64,000 nucleotides of DNA from an uncultured Dorea sp. (lineage in GTDB: Bacteria > Bacillota > Clostridia > Lachnospirales > Lachnospiraceae), in the NCBI GenBank assembly GCA_910577685.1, contig CAJTOH010000010.1, positions 36,729 through 100,728 of the forward strand. The letters run 5' to 3'. The notes beneath the pieces were generated by a model that had not been told where the DNA came from, did no database searches, and was given only the letters and a program-made list of their open reading frames with translations. A program made the translations under genes and the position numbers. Of this stretch, positions 27,642-36,878 are shown in pieces (position 1 is the stretch's first letter; each line of letters opens with the position of its first letter).

Positions 27642-28565
27642 ATGCAGATCGAACGATTGGTTCAAATGGTTTTTTACATCGTCAACCACGGACACGTTAC
27701 GGCAAAAGAATTATCCGCTTTTTTCAACGTATCTACAAGAACAATATACCGGGATATAAACACTTTGACGATTGCCGGTATCCCTATCCTGTCCTCAAAA
27801 GGAACCGGCGGCGGTATTTCTCTTATGGACGGATACACTATTGACAGGTCTCTGTTATCCAGGGAGGAACAACAGCGGGTATTCCAAGGACTGCAGATAT
27901 TACAAGCGGCAAATTACCCCGATGCCGAAAAGGCTCTGAGCAAGATCGGGGCTATTTTCAGAAACGCGCTGGAACCCAAATGGCTCGACGTCGATTTCTC
28001 CTACTGGGGAAGCGATGAAAAGGAAAAAATTAAAATCTCCGAACTGCAGTACGCGATTCTCAACAAGCAGGCCATTCGTTTTTGCTACTTCAATTCCGAA
28101 TTTCAAAAAACAGAACGGGAAGCAGAGCCTCTGCGTCTGATTTTTAAATCGCATGCATGGTATATCGTCGGATATTGCAGGATGAAACAAGAGATCAGAA
28201 TCTTTCGCCTGTCCAGAATCAAGCGTCTTTATGTCCTGCCGGAGATCTTTGACCGCGAATTGCCCCCCGATTATACGCTGACGCCTGAATACAAGGAGGA
28301 ATATAAGATTCCTGATTTAAAGCTGAAGTTTTCCCCCGAAATTGCACACAGGCTATACGACGAATTTCAGGAAAATCAGGTCTGCCCGGGCGAGGATGGA
28401 TATTACTATGTTACGGTCCAATACGAATTGAATAATTGGACATTGCATTATCTTCTGTCCTTTGGGAAATATGTAGAGATTGTGGAGCCGGAAGCAGCCC
28501 GCGGCATGCTCAGAGAAAGGGCCGCCGACATTGTCAGAATCTACGACGCGAAGGACGCCACATAA
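27642..28565 (+). CDS. YafY-type transcriptional regulator (HTH + WYL)
   Basis: A 307-residue protein. The N-terminal winged helix-turn-helix reads TAKELSAFFNVSTRTIYRDI. The WYL domain lies around residues 145-225, with SHAWYIVGYCRMKQEIRIFRLSRI split over two strands. WYL regulators bind a ligand and control nearby genes. AAGGAGAGGCAAAG precedes the start. It is followed by the YciI-like gene and is divergent from the DUF5696 glycosidase. Confidence 0.92.
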   Translation: MQIERLVQMVFYIVNHGHVTAKELSAFFNVSTRTIYRDINTLTIAGIPILSSKGTGGGISLMDGYTIDRSLLSREEQQRVFQGLQILQAANYPDAEKALSKIGAIFRNALEPKWLDVDFSYWGSDEKEKIKISELQYAILNKQAIRFCYFNSEFQKTEREAEPLRLIFKSHAWYIVGYCRMKQEIRIFRLSRIKRLYVLPEIFDRELPPDYTLTPEYKEEYKIPDLKLKFSPEIAHRLYDEFQENQVCPGEDGYYYVTVQYELNNWTLHYLLSFGKYVEIVEPEAARGMLRERAADIVRIYDAKDAT

Positions 28566-28600
28566 GGAAACGCAAATATTTTTTACAGAGAGGTAAGAAC

Positions 28601-28900
28601 ATGGAAAAATGGTTATATGTCATGACGATCAAAAAGGGAAAATCCTACAACAAAGTCACAAAAGCTGTCATCACGAGACATGTTGAAAACCTGAAAAGGT
28701 TAGATGAAGACGGGAAGATAGAACTTTGCGGCCCATTCAAAGGCTATCCCGGCGTCGCCGGTATGGTCATTTTCAAGACTCAAAGCTACGAAGAGGCGGA
28801 AGCCCTCTGTAAGCAGGAACCCCTTGTCGCCGAAGGGTACGCGACGTATATTCTTGCATCCCTGCAGGTAGCCGACAAAGAGAACAACTACTTGTTATAA
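28601..28900 (+). CDS. YciI-like domain protein
   Basis: A 99-residue protein (MEKWLYVMTIKKGKSYNKVT). RHVENLKRLDEDGKIELCGP and MVIFKTQSYEEAEALCKQEP follow the YciI pattern, a small ferredoxin-like fold with a conserved histidine. The start ATG at 28601 is 35 bp after the WYL gene behind GAGAGGTAAGAAC. A longer frame begins inside the WYL gene but is not needed. Function in this family is poorly known. Confidence 0.8.
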   Translation: MEKWLYVMTIKKGKSYNKVTKAVITRHVENLKRLDEDGKIELCGPFKGYPGVAGMVIFKTQSYEEAEALCKQEPLVAEGYATYILASLQVADKENNYLL

Positions 28901-28955
28901 TCAGGATGACCTCTTTTGCCGCAGAAGGCCAGGAGGCGTCAATCGTGTCATAACC

Positions 28956-28983
28956 GGGGATGCCGGAGTCTGCCGGCATCCCC
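28956..28983. terminator. Strong hairpin between convergent operons
   Basis: Arms GGGGATGCCGG (28956-28966) and CCGGCATCCCC (28973-28983), perfect, with a 6-nt loop. No long T-run follows on either strand. Confidence 0.65.
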
Positions 28984-29031
28984 ATTCTCGGCGCAGTGCA
29001 AACGAAGCCCCTATTGCCCGAAGCCCTTTGG

Positions 29032-31440
29032 CTACTCAGCTCCCCGCAGCCGTTCCACCAGCGCCTCCTTTGAAAAGCTGCGCATAGATATCACCGAAAT
29101 AGCAAGCGGCACGAAGATCAGCACGCCTGCATAGACAAGGGCAAAAAATGCAGGGAACCGAAACTCCATATAAGACGCCCCACGATTATAGAGTATCCGG
29201 CTCAGCCCATAGCCGCACAGGGTTCCAACCGTCATCGTCACTCCTACGGTAACAAAAACCAAAAACAAACTTTCGTAAAGCAGCATATTCCGAATCTGCC
29301 CTTTGCCCATGCCGATGGATTCAAGCATTGCAAGTTCCTGCTTGCGTGTAACGATATTGGTAATCAGCGTATTCATCATACTTAAAATACTGAACATCAT
29401 AATGAAGATAGAAAGCCCGCTGATCGCGCCGAAGATCTGGTTTGTTGACTGTCCATAGGCAACCCTGCGCTCCTCAAGGGTCTCAAGGCTTAATTCCGGT
29501 CTGTCCGACGCCATCTGCATAAGTTTTTCTCCGACTTCCGCTTCCTTTTCTGCCTTTGTCGACACCAGCAGGCTATGATTTAAACTGCCGTAGGACACCA
29601 TTTCCAGAATCGGCTGTTCCGGCATTAAGAACCATCCTTCAAGATAGCCGGTATGTTCCACCACGTACTGTTGACTCAGGATTCCAAGTATGGTTACCTC
29701 TTTTTCTTTCGTTTGATTTCCGTCATAGTAATGCAGCGTGATACTGTCCCCTACGGTAAATTTCCAACCGAAAATTTCTTCCGCAGTATCGTTGCCGGCC
29801 ACAAGAATGTAATCGCCGCTCATCAGCTTCTCATAATCATCGCTTCCCTCTTCCAGATATTTACCGATCCCCCTCGTTTCATCCTCAGACAACGGATTTA
29901 CCATATCATTCTTGCCGTATTCATTGTTTTTCGGATAATCATATCTGACGCCAAATCCCTTGATTTCTTTTACCCCTTCCACGCCGTCCAAATCAGAGAT
30001 TTCCCCAACCCTCCGGCTGTCCATCGGCTTTTGCGCCTGCAGGCCGCTCATTCCGTTCTCGTCTAATTCGATTGCCGCCGCGGAATACGTAATGTAGAAT
30101 TCGGCGTCTTTAAAATATCCCTGCCTAGCGTATTTCTCTTTATCAAAGGAAGAAAGATATGTGGCGGCCGTCATAAACAGGATACCGCCCAAAGCAAGCG
30201 AAAGCATGGTGATTGCCGCTTTTTTCCTGTTCTTTGAAAAATTCATTATCCCAAGTCCAAGGGGCGTAAGGTTCCGGCAAATCTTTTTATTTGCCGCCTT
30301 ATCCATCGTCTCCTGAGGCACATAGCGCAGCGCTTCCATCGGGGAGACAGAAGCCGCGATGCGCGCCGGCTTAAGAACAGAAACCATCGTAATAGCATAT
30401 ATGCCGATAAACACAACAGCTATAATAAAAAGTGTATTCAATATATGAAATCCGTCCGGAATCATCAAAAATCCCCCAATCCCGCCAACCGCAATGCCGA
30501 CAGGGGCGGAACGCAGAAACAAGGCTCCTCCCTCCCGGGAAACAAACCTCTTCATCTGCTTTCTTGTCATTCCGATAGTGCGAAGCTGCCCGAACTGATG
30601 TATTCTTCCAATGACCGACAGGTAAAACACACCATAGATTACGAGGACGCAGGCGAGAAGGATCACCATACCGACCAAGCCGTAAATCATGACGGCCTGC
30701 CCATCCACAGATAAGGAATCAATAAATGCATTAAGCGGATTAACATATTCCCTTTCGATACCCGCATCGCTTCCGATCAGATACATGGCTTCTTTGCACT
30801 CATCCGAATACATTTGCGCCGCTCCGTACAGTTTCGCGTACACTTCGAAAGGTTCGCCTTTCAGCTGGCTTCCATTTCTGGCATAGCTTTCGGAAAAGAA
30901 TACCGGAAACTGCTTTGCAGTATCGACGCCTTTTAAAATCCCCGATACGGTAAATGTTTCCGTACTGCCGTCGTAAAAGCTAAGGGTTACGCTGCTGCCG
31001 GCCGCAGGGGATACTCCCATCTTTTCCAACATCGCGCCGTCCGCCGCAATCTCATCTTCCGATTCGGGCATTTTACCGCTCTCTAGTTCCCTGATGCGGA
31101 TTTCATCCGACAGTTCGCTCACATAATAGGGCATTACGTCAAAACCGTCCATCTCGGAAAGGACGCCAGTTTTCGCCTGTATCTGATACGCGATACGCTC
31201 GTCATTCTCAAGCAGCTCCACCTGCGCGTCGGTAAGATTGTAGTAGACGACCTGCTGCCTGTGGGAAAGCTCATTTTTTTCCTTCTGCTTCTGTCCCGCC
31301 GCAAACATAAGGATCGCCGTGAGCAGCGCCGAGGCGAGGACAATAGTGATCATTACGAAGACATTCCGCATACGGCTTGCCGCAAGGCTCTGTCTTGACA
31401 TCCGAGAAATCATTTTTGCCGTTATTTTTCTACCGTTCAT
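29032..31440 (-). CDS. FtsX-domain ABC permease (two FtsX modules)
   Basis: About 802 residues. One N-terminal helix, an extracellular domain, three helices (VMIYGLVGMVILLACVLVIYG), a second extracellular domain and three final helices make up the duplicated MacB/FtsX layout. It also has the coupling sequence FGQLRTIGMTRKQMKRFV and its second copy KQELAMLESIGMGKGQ. It pairs with the ATPase at 31454, as in peptide-resistance or lipoprotein-release type transporters. ATG 31440 is preferred because AAGGAGGTCAGGGAA is directly before it; the open frame begins 7 codons earlier. Confidence 0.9.
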   Translation of the reverse strand: MNGRKITAKMISRMSRQSLAASRMRNVFVMITIVLASALLTAILMFAAGQKQKEKNELSHRQQVVYYNLTDAQVELLENDERIAYQIQAKTGVLSEMDGFDVMPYYVSELSDEIRIRELESGKMPESEDEIAADGAMLEKMGVSPAAGSSVTLSFYDGSTETFTVSGILKGVDTAKQFPVFFSESYARNGSQLKGEPFEVYAKLYGAAQMYSDECKEAMYLIGSDAGIEREYVNPLNAFIDSLSVDGQAVMIYGLVGMVILLACVLVIYGVFYLSVIGRIHQFGQLRTIGMTRKQMKRFVSREGGALFLRSAPVGIAVGGIGGFLMIPDGFHILNTLFIIAVVFIGIYAITMVSVLKPARIAASVSPMEALRYVPQETMDKAANKKICRNLTPLGLGIMNFSKNRKKAAITMLSLALGGILFMTAATYLSSFDKEKYARQGYFKDAEFYITYSAAAIELDENGMSGLQAQKPMDSRRVGEISDLDGVEGVKEIKGFGVRYDYPKNNEYGKNDMVNPLSEDETRGIGKYLEEGSDDYEKLMSGDYILVAGNDTAEEIFGWKFTVGDSITLHYYDGNQTKEKEVTILGILSQQYVVEHTGYLEGWFLMPEQPILEMVSYGSLNHSLLVSTKAEKEAEVGEKLMQMASDRPELSLETLEERRVAYGQSTNQIFGAISGLSIFIMMFSILSMMNTLITNIVTRKQELAMLESIGMGKGQIRNMLLYESLFLVFVTVGVTMTVGTLCGYGLSRILYNRGASYMEFRFPAFFALVYAGVLIFVPLAISVISMRSFSKEALVERLRGAE

Positions 31441-31453
31441 TTCCCTGACCTCC

Positions 31454-32119
31454 TTATACATGAATCCTTCCGTCTTCTATGCGGATCCTCACGTCTGCTT
31501 TTTCTGCTATTTCAGGATTATGGGTAATCATAACAATCGTCTGGCAAAACTTCTCGCTCGTCATCTTCAGAAGGTCGATAACCTTATCGCTGGTACGGCT
31601 GTCAAGATTGCCGGTGGGCTCGTCGGCCAGAATTATCGCAGGCTTTGACACCAACGCACGGGCAATCGCCACCCGCTGCTGCTGGCCGCCGGACAGGTGG
31701 CTTGGGTAGTTCTGCATTTTCCCGTCCAGCTCCAGAAAGTGGATAATCTCTTCCAGAAATTCTTTGTCCTCTTCTTTTCCGTCCAGCCGGACAGGCAGTA
31801 CGATATTTTCATAGGCGGTGAGGTAAGGAATAAGATTGTAGTTTTGAAAGATAAATCCAATGCGCTTACGGCGGAATACCGTAAGCTGTTCTTCCGTCAT
31901 CTTTTCAATGCTTTTGTCCTCTACCTTTATTCCGCCTGAAGTAGGAGTGTCCAATCCACCGAGCATATTCAGCAATGTCGATTTCCCGCTGCCGGACGTG
32001 CCGATAATGGCGGCAAACTGTCCGTTTTCAATCGAAACGTTCACATCGTCCAACGCTTTTACGAGGCTCTCGTCCTTGCCGTAATATTTTTTCAAATGGG
32101 ATGCTTTTAGAATAGTCAT
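31454..32119 (-). CDS. ABC ATP-binding protein, LolD/MacB/BceA type
   Basis: A 221-residue protein with Walker A GTSGSGKSTLLN, Q-loop GFIFQNYNLIPYL, signature HLSGGQQQRVAIARAL, Walker B AIILADEPTGNLDSRT and H-loop MITHNPEIA. It is first of a two-gene unit with the FtsX permease 13 bp downstream. GAAGGAGGAACTGTA precedes the start. Its upstream region repeats a TTAGATTA-like motif three times, a possible operator; no two-component system is adjacent. Confidence 0.93.
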   Translation of the reverse strand: MTILKASHLKKYYGKDESLVKALDDVNVSIENGQFAAIIGTSGSGKSTLLNMLGGLDTPTSGGIKVEDKSIEKMTEEQLTVFRRKRIGFIFQNYNLIPYLTAYENIVLPVRLDGKEEDKEFLEEIIHFLELDGKMQNYPSHLSGGQQQRVAIARALVSKPAIILADEPTGNLDSRTSDKVIDLLKMTSEKFCQTIVMITHNPEIAEKADVRIRIEDGRIHV

Positions 32120-32232
32120 TACAGTTCCTCCTTCAATTACAGTAAATCTAATATGATTATCTTATTCTTTTTTTTAAAAAACACAATAGAAAACGTATAA
32201 TCTAATATCTACACTGCGTAATCTAAACCGCA

Positions 32233-32269
32233 GGCAGCCCGATCTTAGTAAAACTAAGATCGGGCTGCC
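32233..32269. terminator. Long perfect hairpin
   Basis: Arms of 17 bp, starting GGCAGCCCGATCTTAGT, with a 3-nt loop. It lies downstream of the cytidylate-kinase-like gene. No T-run follows, so termination is inferred from stem strength and position. Confidence 0.6.
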
Positions 32270-32284
32270 CATTCCTGACACTAA

Positions 32285-33316
32285 TTATTTTTGACAAATC
32301 ATCCTCATAATCAAATCTACGGACCCCTGGATTCCATAGCTTGCGCTGTTAATACAGAGGTCGTAATTCCTGGCCTTTCCCCAGTTGCGCCCCGTATAAT
32401 ACTTGTAATACTTGATATGCGCCTTGTCAAGCCGCGCCAGCAGATGCCGCGCCTTTTTCTCATTTTCCACTCCGCGGACTTCCATAACCCTGTGAATCCG
32501 CTGCTCCAAGGGTGCCGTAATAAAAATACTGATATGCGGAATCCGGTTATTGGTCAGTATTGCATCCGCACACCGTCCCATCACCACAAAATCCTCTTTC
32601 TTTGCCATATCGCACAGCAAATCGCTCTGATTAAAGAATACCGCATCCTTCTTCGGCAGTCCGTGATATCTGTTAAACTCACGAAACTTTTCCCTAAGCG
32701 TAGATTTGGGCGCTGGCGCAAACGCCGGTATCTCATTGAGATATTGCCGGCTGTCCTTCCCGCCTTCTTTATAGGGATAACCGCCCTTATCCCGCACAGT
32801 GCTTTTCTCCGCCTCCAGACGTTTCAGCACCTCGTCGAATATCTCCACGTCATAGTAATTGATTTTCAGCGTGTCCGCCAACGTAAACCCAATCTCACTG
32901 CCGCCGCAGCCATAGGTACGCCCGATGCAGATGATTAAATGGTCTTTATCTGAAAAACGTGACTGCAGGTTCAGCGTATTTAACTGCGCTATCTTCTGAT
33001 CCAGAATATCTCCTTTGATAAAACTGGTAGGAAGATCCGTTACCGCCTTAAGTATCTCGTCGTACTTTATCATGATCCGGCGTTTACTTTCCTGATCCGG
33101 AATTGTCCTCGCCATATTACTGATCAGCGCAAGCTCATTTCTCAGGATATGCGCCTCGTTCCGTTCGTGCATCATCCTGACGGTTTCCTCAATACAGTCT
33201 TCTCTTTTTCCGTTGAACACGCGCCCCAGAGAGGAACCCAGTTCTCGATAGACCTCTTCATCCAGATCATAGATACGACCGGCAAGACCTCTTAAATCTT
33301 TCTCTTCATTCGCCAT
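32285..33316 (-). CDS. Cytidylate-kinase-like family protein
   Basis: A 343-residue protein. The C-terminal 220 residues carry a P-loop variant IGRTYGCGGSEIGFTLADTL and FVVMGRCADAIL, as in the cytidylate-kinase-like family that anaerobes encode beside membrane transporters. The N-terminal 115 residues are helical and unassigned. The true substrate of these proteins is not known. It lies 15 bp after the antiporter gene, so the two form an operon; AAGGAGGGGACG precedes the start. Confidence 0.82.
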   Translation of the reverse strand: MANEEKDLRGLAGRIYDLDEEVYRELGSSLGRVFNGKREDCIEETVRMMHERNEAHILRNELALISNMARTIPDQESKRRIMIKYDEILKAVTDLPTSFIKGDILDQKIAQLNTLNLQSRFSDKDHLIICIGRTYGCGGSEIGFTLADTLKINYYDVEIFDEVLKRLEAEKSTVRDKGGYPYKEGGKDSRQYLNEIPAFAPAPKSTLREKFREFNRYHGLPKKDAVFFNQSDLLCDMAKKEDFVVMGRCADAILTNNRIPHISIFITAPLEQRIHRVMEVRGVENEKKARHLLARLDKAHIKYYKYYTGRNWGKARNYDLCINSASYGIQGSVDLIMRMICQK

Positions 33317-33331
33317 CCAAACGTCCCCTCC

Positions 33332-34684
33332 TTATCTGAAAAATATCAACGTATCAAGCAAAAATACCGGAACAAGAACCATTACCGACCATCCGATATA
33401 GCGGAAAAATGAAGGCATATGGATACCGTTCTCATCTGCGATCGCCTTTACCATGAAGTTGGGCGCGTTTCCAATATACGTATTCGCTCCCATAAACACC
33501 GCTCCGCATGAAATCGCCGTCAGAATCTTTACAGGTACGACTCCTAACGTTGTCGCAAGTCCGTCCGTAAAACCAATCGCACCGGCCGTCGTCAAAAACA
33601 CCAGATAGGTCGGAGTATTGTCAAGAAAACTTGAAAGCACTCCCGTTGTCCAGAACATCTGGTAAGGCTCCGTAATTCCCAGATCCGCACCCATTCCTTT
33701 CAGTATGGCCAGCGCGGGCTGCATCGTGATAAAGATTCCGATAAACAGCGTCCCCACTTCCCGTATCGCGCCCCAGGTAAAGTGATTCTTCTTGCGGATA
33801 ATCGGATCCGTCGTCCGAAACGACAGGAACGCCGCCAGCAGGATAAGCAGGATTTCTATGATTGCCGGAAAGCTTAAGACTACTTCCCCGAAAATGTGAA
33901 TCCCCCTCACCTTTCCTTCCGGATCCTGAAACATCGGCAGATCCGGCAATACCCCGCTTAAGACCACCGCAGCCACGATCATCGCCAGAAAGATCAGGTT
34001 ATGGAGACCTTGAAGCCGAATCTTCGTACCCGGCTTGCTGATATCCGGCTTCCGCCCCCGCGCCATATCCCGGCAGTACCGCTTCCTGTCAATCCAATAG
34101 AAGATAAACAGGAGCACCGCCATGTTAAACAGCATAATCGGGAAGAGGTGCAGACTCCAGAAAAAAGGCACTCCCCGCGAAAATCCCATCAGCAGCGGCG
34201 GATCTCCAATCGGCGTCAGACATCCGCCAATATTGGATACCAGAAATATAAAGAACACCAGAATATGCGACCGGTTCCTGCGCCATGCATTCATCTTAAT
34301 GACCGGACGAACCAGCAGCATGCTGGCGCCTGTCGTCCCTATCCAGCTCGACAGCAGCGTTCCTATGGTCAGCAGGATAATATTTACCCTGGGAGAACCG
34401 GCCAGATCTCCCTCCATGGTAATGTTGCCGGCGACGCAGAATAATCCGAACAGCAGCACGATGAACGTAAGGTAATCATTAACCAGACATTCCAGCACAG
34501 TCTCTGCCGCAGTTCCGGCTCCATACATAAACCCAAAAGGTATGACGAACAGCAGAGACCATCCCGCAACCGTAACCGGCTGATGGGATTCCCACCACTC
34601 TGCCTTTACTAAAGGAAGAACTGCAATGCAGAATAACAGCCCTGCAAAAGGGATGCAGAGCCACAATGGTATAGTTTCCAACAT
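33332..34684 (-). CDS. Sodium:proton antiporter, NhaD / ion transporter superfamily
   Basis: A 450-residue protein with about twelve membrane helices. Conserved loops include GTTGASMLLVRPVIKMN, NIGGCLTPIGDPPLLMGF and SSFLDNTPTYLVF, as in NhaD/ArsB-type antiporters. It would exchange Na+ for H+ across the membrane. It is first of two genes, with the cytidylate-kinase-like gene; the link between the two roles is not established. Confidence 0.88.
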   Translation of the reverse strand: MLETIPLWLCIPFAGLLFCIAVLPLVKAEWWESHQPVTVAGWSLLFVIPFGFMYGAGTAAETVLECLVNDYLTFIVLLFGLFCVAGNITMEGDLAGSPRVNIILLTIGTLLSSWIGTTGASMLLVRPVIKMNAWRRNRSHILVFFIFLVSNIGGCLTPIGDPPLLMGFSRGVPFFWSLHLFPIMLFNMAVLLFIFYWIDRKRYCRDMARGRKPDISKPGTKIRLQGLHNLIFLAMIVAAVVLSGVLPDLPMFQDPEGKVRGIHIFGEVVLSFPAIIEILLILLAAFLSFRTTDPIIRKKNHFTWGAIREVGTLFIGIFITMQPALAILKGMGADLGITEPYQMFWTTGVLSSFLDNTPTYLVFLTTAGAIGFTDGLATTLGVVPVKILTAISCGAVFMGANTYIGNAPNFMVKAIADENGIHMPSFFRYIGWSVMVLVPVFLLDTLIFFR

Positions 34685-35026
34685 GATTTATCCCCCCATT
34701 TTTCTTGTGAAAGATTTGTCAATTCACCAACCTATTATAGTCAAATATTCTCCTATATTCAAGAATAAAATATACAAATTTTTACATTAGTATTGAAAAA
34801 GAAATGTGCAATTTAGAGAATAAATTAACCTACAGAAGACAAAATACGTTTTCCATGGACTTATAGTGTCTCTCCAAAATCACTAAGCCTGAATTACTAA
34901 AATTAACATTAAATTCTTCACTTGTTTTCCTAATATTGACGATGTAGAATATGGATACGGAATCTTAAACGGCCTGCCCGGAATATTTCGCACAATATTT
35001 AAATTTGATTCATAGGAGAAAATTGC
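34685..35026. other. AT-rich divergent intergenic region
   Basis: 342 bp between the antiporter and the RyR-domain gene. It is strikingly AT-rich compared with the left flank. I see short TTGAC and TATAAT-like pieces but no convincing full promoter, RNA or small gene. The right end carries the ribosome site ATAGGAG at 35012-35018. Confidence 0.6.
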
Positions 35027-35113
35027 ATGATTTGGACCATTTCTTTGATTTTTGCTTATTTATGCTTATTCGTTTCTTTTATTTTACTTATTCAGAATAA
35101 TAAATTCAAATAG
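35027..35113 (+). CDS. 28-codon frame carrying the likely true start of the RyR gene
   Basis: The ATG at 35027 has the best ribosome site in the region (AGGAG, 8 bp upstream). It encodes a hydrophobic segment MIWTISLIFAYLCLFVSF and then stops at 35111-35113. The large downstream frame overlaps it in another phase and has only a TTG start at 35052 with no ribosome site. Either the RyR gene is frameshifted near its N-terminus or the two frames are translationally coupled. Confidence 0.4.
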   Translation: MIWTISLIFAYLCLFVSFILLIQNNKFK

Positions 35114-36827
35114 TTTTGAAGCTTTGCAATTTACTCTTCCTGATAATGGATTATTTAATCAATACTTAGTTGTTAGAGGAATTGTACATGTATTTTTGCC
35201 AATATTGTTTGCATATACCGCTGTTTCATTTTTTATAATGCGTTTGTCCAAAGTCAGGTTAAAACTTGCATGTATCGGCAAAAAAAGTATTTATGTATTT
35301 TCACACATGAATTCAAGAACAAAGATGCTTATAACCGATATCTATAATCATGCTTCCTATAGAAACACGTTATTTCTTATCTGTAATGATGAACTTACCG
35401 AAAACGACGGCGATGTTAAAGATATTTTTGACGAAAATTATCTTAGTTCTGCTAATATACTTTTTTTGGATAAACTAGAAGTATTTGACTTTGTGAAAAT
35501 AGTAAAAAAGAAACAGAAACAATTTGTCACAGATATTTGTATCAGCCGAAACTCCGATACAAATATCTGTTCATGTCTGGAGTTAATACAATTATACAGG
35601 AGTCAGGCCAACACCGAAAATGTGCATATTAATGTCTTTTCGGATGATTGCGACGTAGACGCCGCGATCATAGACGCAGGTAATGACGCCGCAACCAGCA
35701 TCAGACTTATTAAGAAAGAACAACTGTCTGTTTACAAAATGTTAATGGATTATCCACTATATAATGCACTTACAGTCAGTCAAAATAATCTCCTGCACAT
35801 ATTAATTATCGGCTATAGTAAAACAACTATGGAAATGTTAAAAGCCGTCGTCTGGTGCGGTCAACTGACAAATGTGGTTCTCAAAATCAGTGTCCTTTTG
35901 GAAAAAGGATATTTAGATAATTTTACAGAAAGGATTAAACTTTACTATCCTGAAATACTCTCAGGTGAGTATGATATTAATTTTTCTGAATGTAATCTTG
36001 ATTCAATAGATTTAAAAGAACATCTGTATTCCGACTACGCAGATGCAAATTATATAGCATTATGCCGGGATAATGATATGGAAAATATACAGACCGGAAT
36101 TCAGTTAAGAAGAATGTTTTACAAAGTACACGGAGATTATGTATACGAGCCGTTTATTACTCTTTTAATCAGTAATGACGCTCTTTGCCAGGCCATTGAT
36201 AACTTAGGCGGGCAGGACTTGGATTATAAGCTGCAGCCTTTCGGCAATGAAGCCTCTATATACTGTTACAATGAACTTGTCCATTCTAAATTAGAACATT
36301 TAGCACAAAATGTTCACCTTTCCTATTCTGTTATAACTCGTCCGGATGAGGAATTTGACAGTGCATGTAAAGAACTGAAAAACAAAAATGCCAGAAGAAC
36401 CGCATTAAGGCCATATTACAGACACGAAGATAAGAGAAAGTCTAACATTACGGCGGCAATTCATCTGCAGTATAAGCTATGGGAGCTTGGATTTGAAATT
36501 GACCGTACCGAAGGAACAGACGACTACTCGGAACTAACAAGCGCGATACACTCAAAAATGATCGAACAAATTGCAGAAACCGAACATAAGCGCTGGGCAG
36601 CTTTTTATCGGACGGAAGGATTGTGTTCGGTATCAGTTGAGGATACCTTAAAGGAAGGGTATTTAAAATTATCGAAAGGATGTAAATCCGAACTGCTGCA
36701 TATGCATCCCGACATCTGCGAATATTCAGACATCTCAATTAGGTGCAGAAAGATGAACAGAAGTGATACAACTATTTATGATAAAAAATTAATTGAGATG
36801 ATACCCTATATTCTTAATGATGAATGA
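35052..36827 (+). CDS. Membrane protein with TrkA-N-like and RyR domains
   Basis: Two hydrophobic N-terminal segments (ending about residue 64) are followed by a cytoplasmic part. It has a Rossmann-like stretch HILIIGYSKTTMEML (249-263), reminiscent of TrkA-N/RCK nucleotide-binding domains. The C-terminal domain (about 505-590) has TEHKRWAAFYRTEG, HMHPDICEYSDIS and YDKKLIEMIPYIL. This pattern of H..W, HPD, Y and a terminal YD...V/IP fits RyR domains. RyR domains in bacteria are associated with nucleotide-signalling conflict systems. It lies 51 bp before the TIR-LRR gene. The 5' end is probably frameshifted, see 35027-35113. Confidence 0.7.
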   Translation: MLIYAYSFLLFYLFRIINSNSFEALQFTLPDNGLFNQYLVVRGIVHVFLPILFAYTAVSFFIMRLSKVRLKLACIGKKSIYVFSHMNSRTKMLITDIYNHASYRNTLFLICNDELTENDGDVKDIFDENYLSSANILFLDKLEVFDFVKIVKKKQKQFVTDICISRNSDTNICSCLELIQLYRSQANTENVHINVFSDDCDVDAAIIDAGNDAATSIRLIKKEQLSVYKMLMDYPLYNALTVSQNNLLHILIIGYSKTTMEMLKAVVWCGQLTNVVLKISVLLEKGYLDNFTERIKLYYPEILSGEYDINFSECNLDSIDLKEHLYSDYADANYIALCRDNDMENIQTGIQLRRMFYKVHGDYVYEPFITLLISNDALCQAIDNLGGQDLDYKLQPFGNEASIYCYNELVHSKLEHLAQNVHLSYSVITRPDEEFDSACKELKNKNARRTALRPYYRHEDKRKSNITAAIHLQYKLWELGFEIDRTEGTDDYSELTSAIHSKMIEQIAETEHKRWAAFYRTEGLCSVSVEDTLKEGYLKLSKGCKSELLHMHPDICEYSDISIRCRKMNRSDTTIYDKKLIEMIPYILNDE

Positions 36828-36878
36828 ATAGAGAATCCGCATGAAAAACAAATATATAAAATAAAAAGGAGATAAGAC

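Noticed and set aside
28436..28600. N-terminal extension of the YciI-like protein
   Set aside because: The extension overlaps the WYL regulator gene in another phase; the ATG at 28601 has a clear ribosome site.
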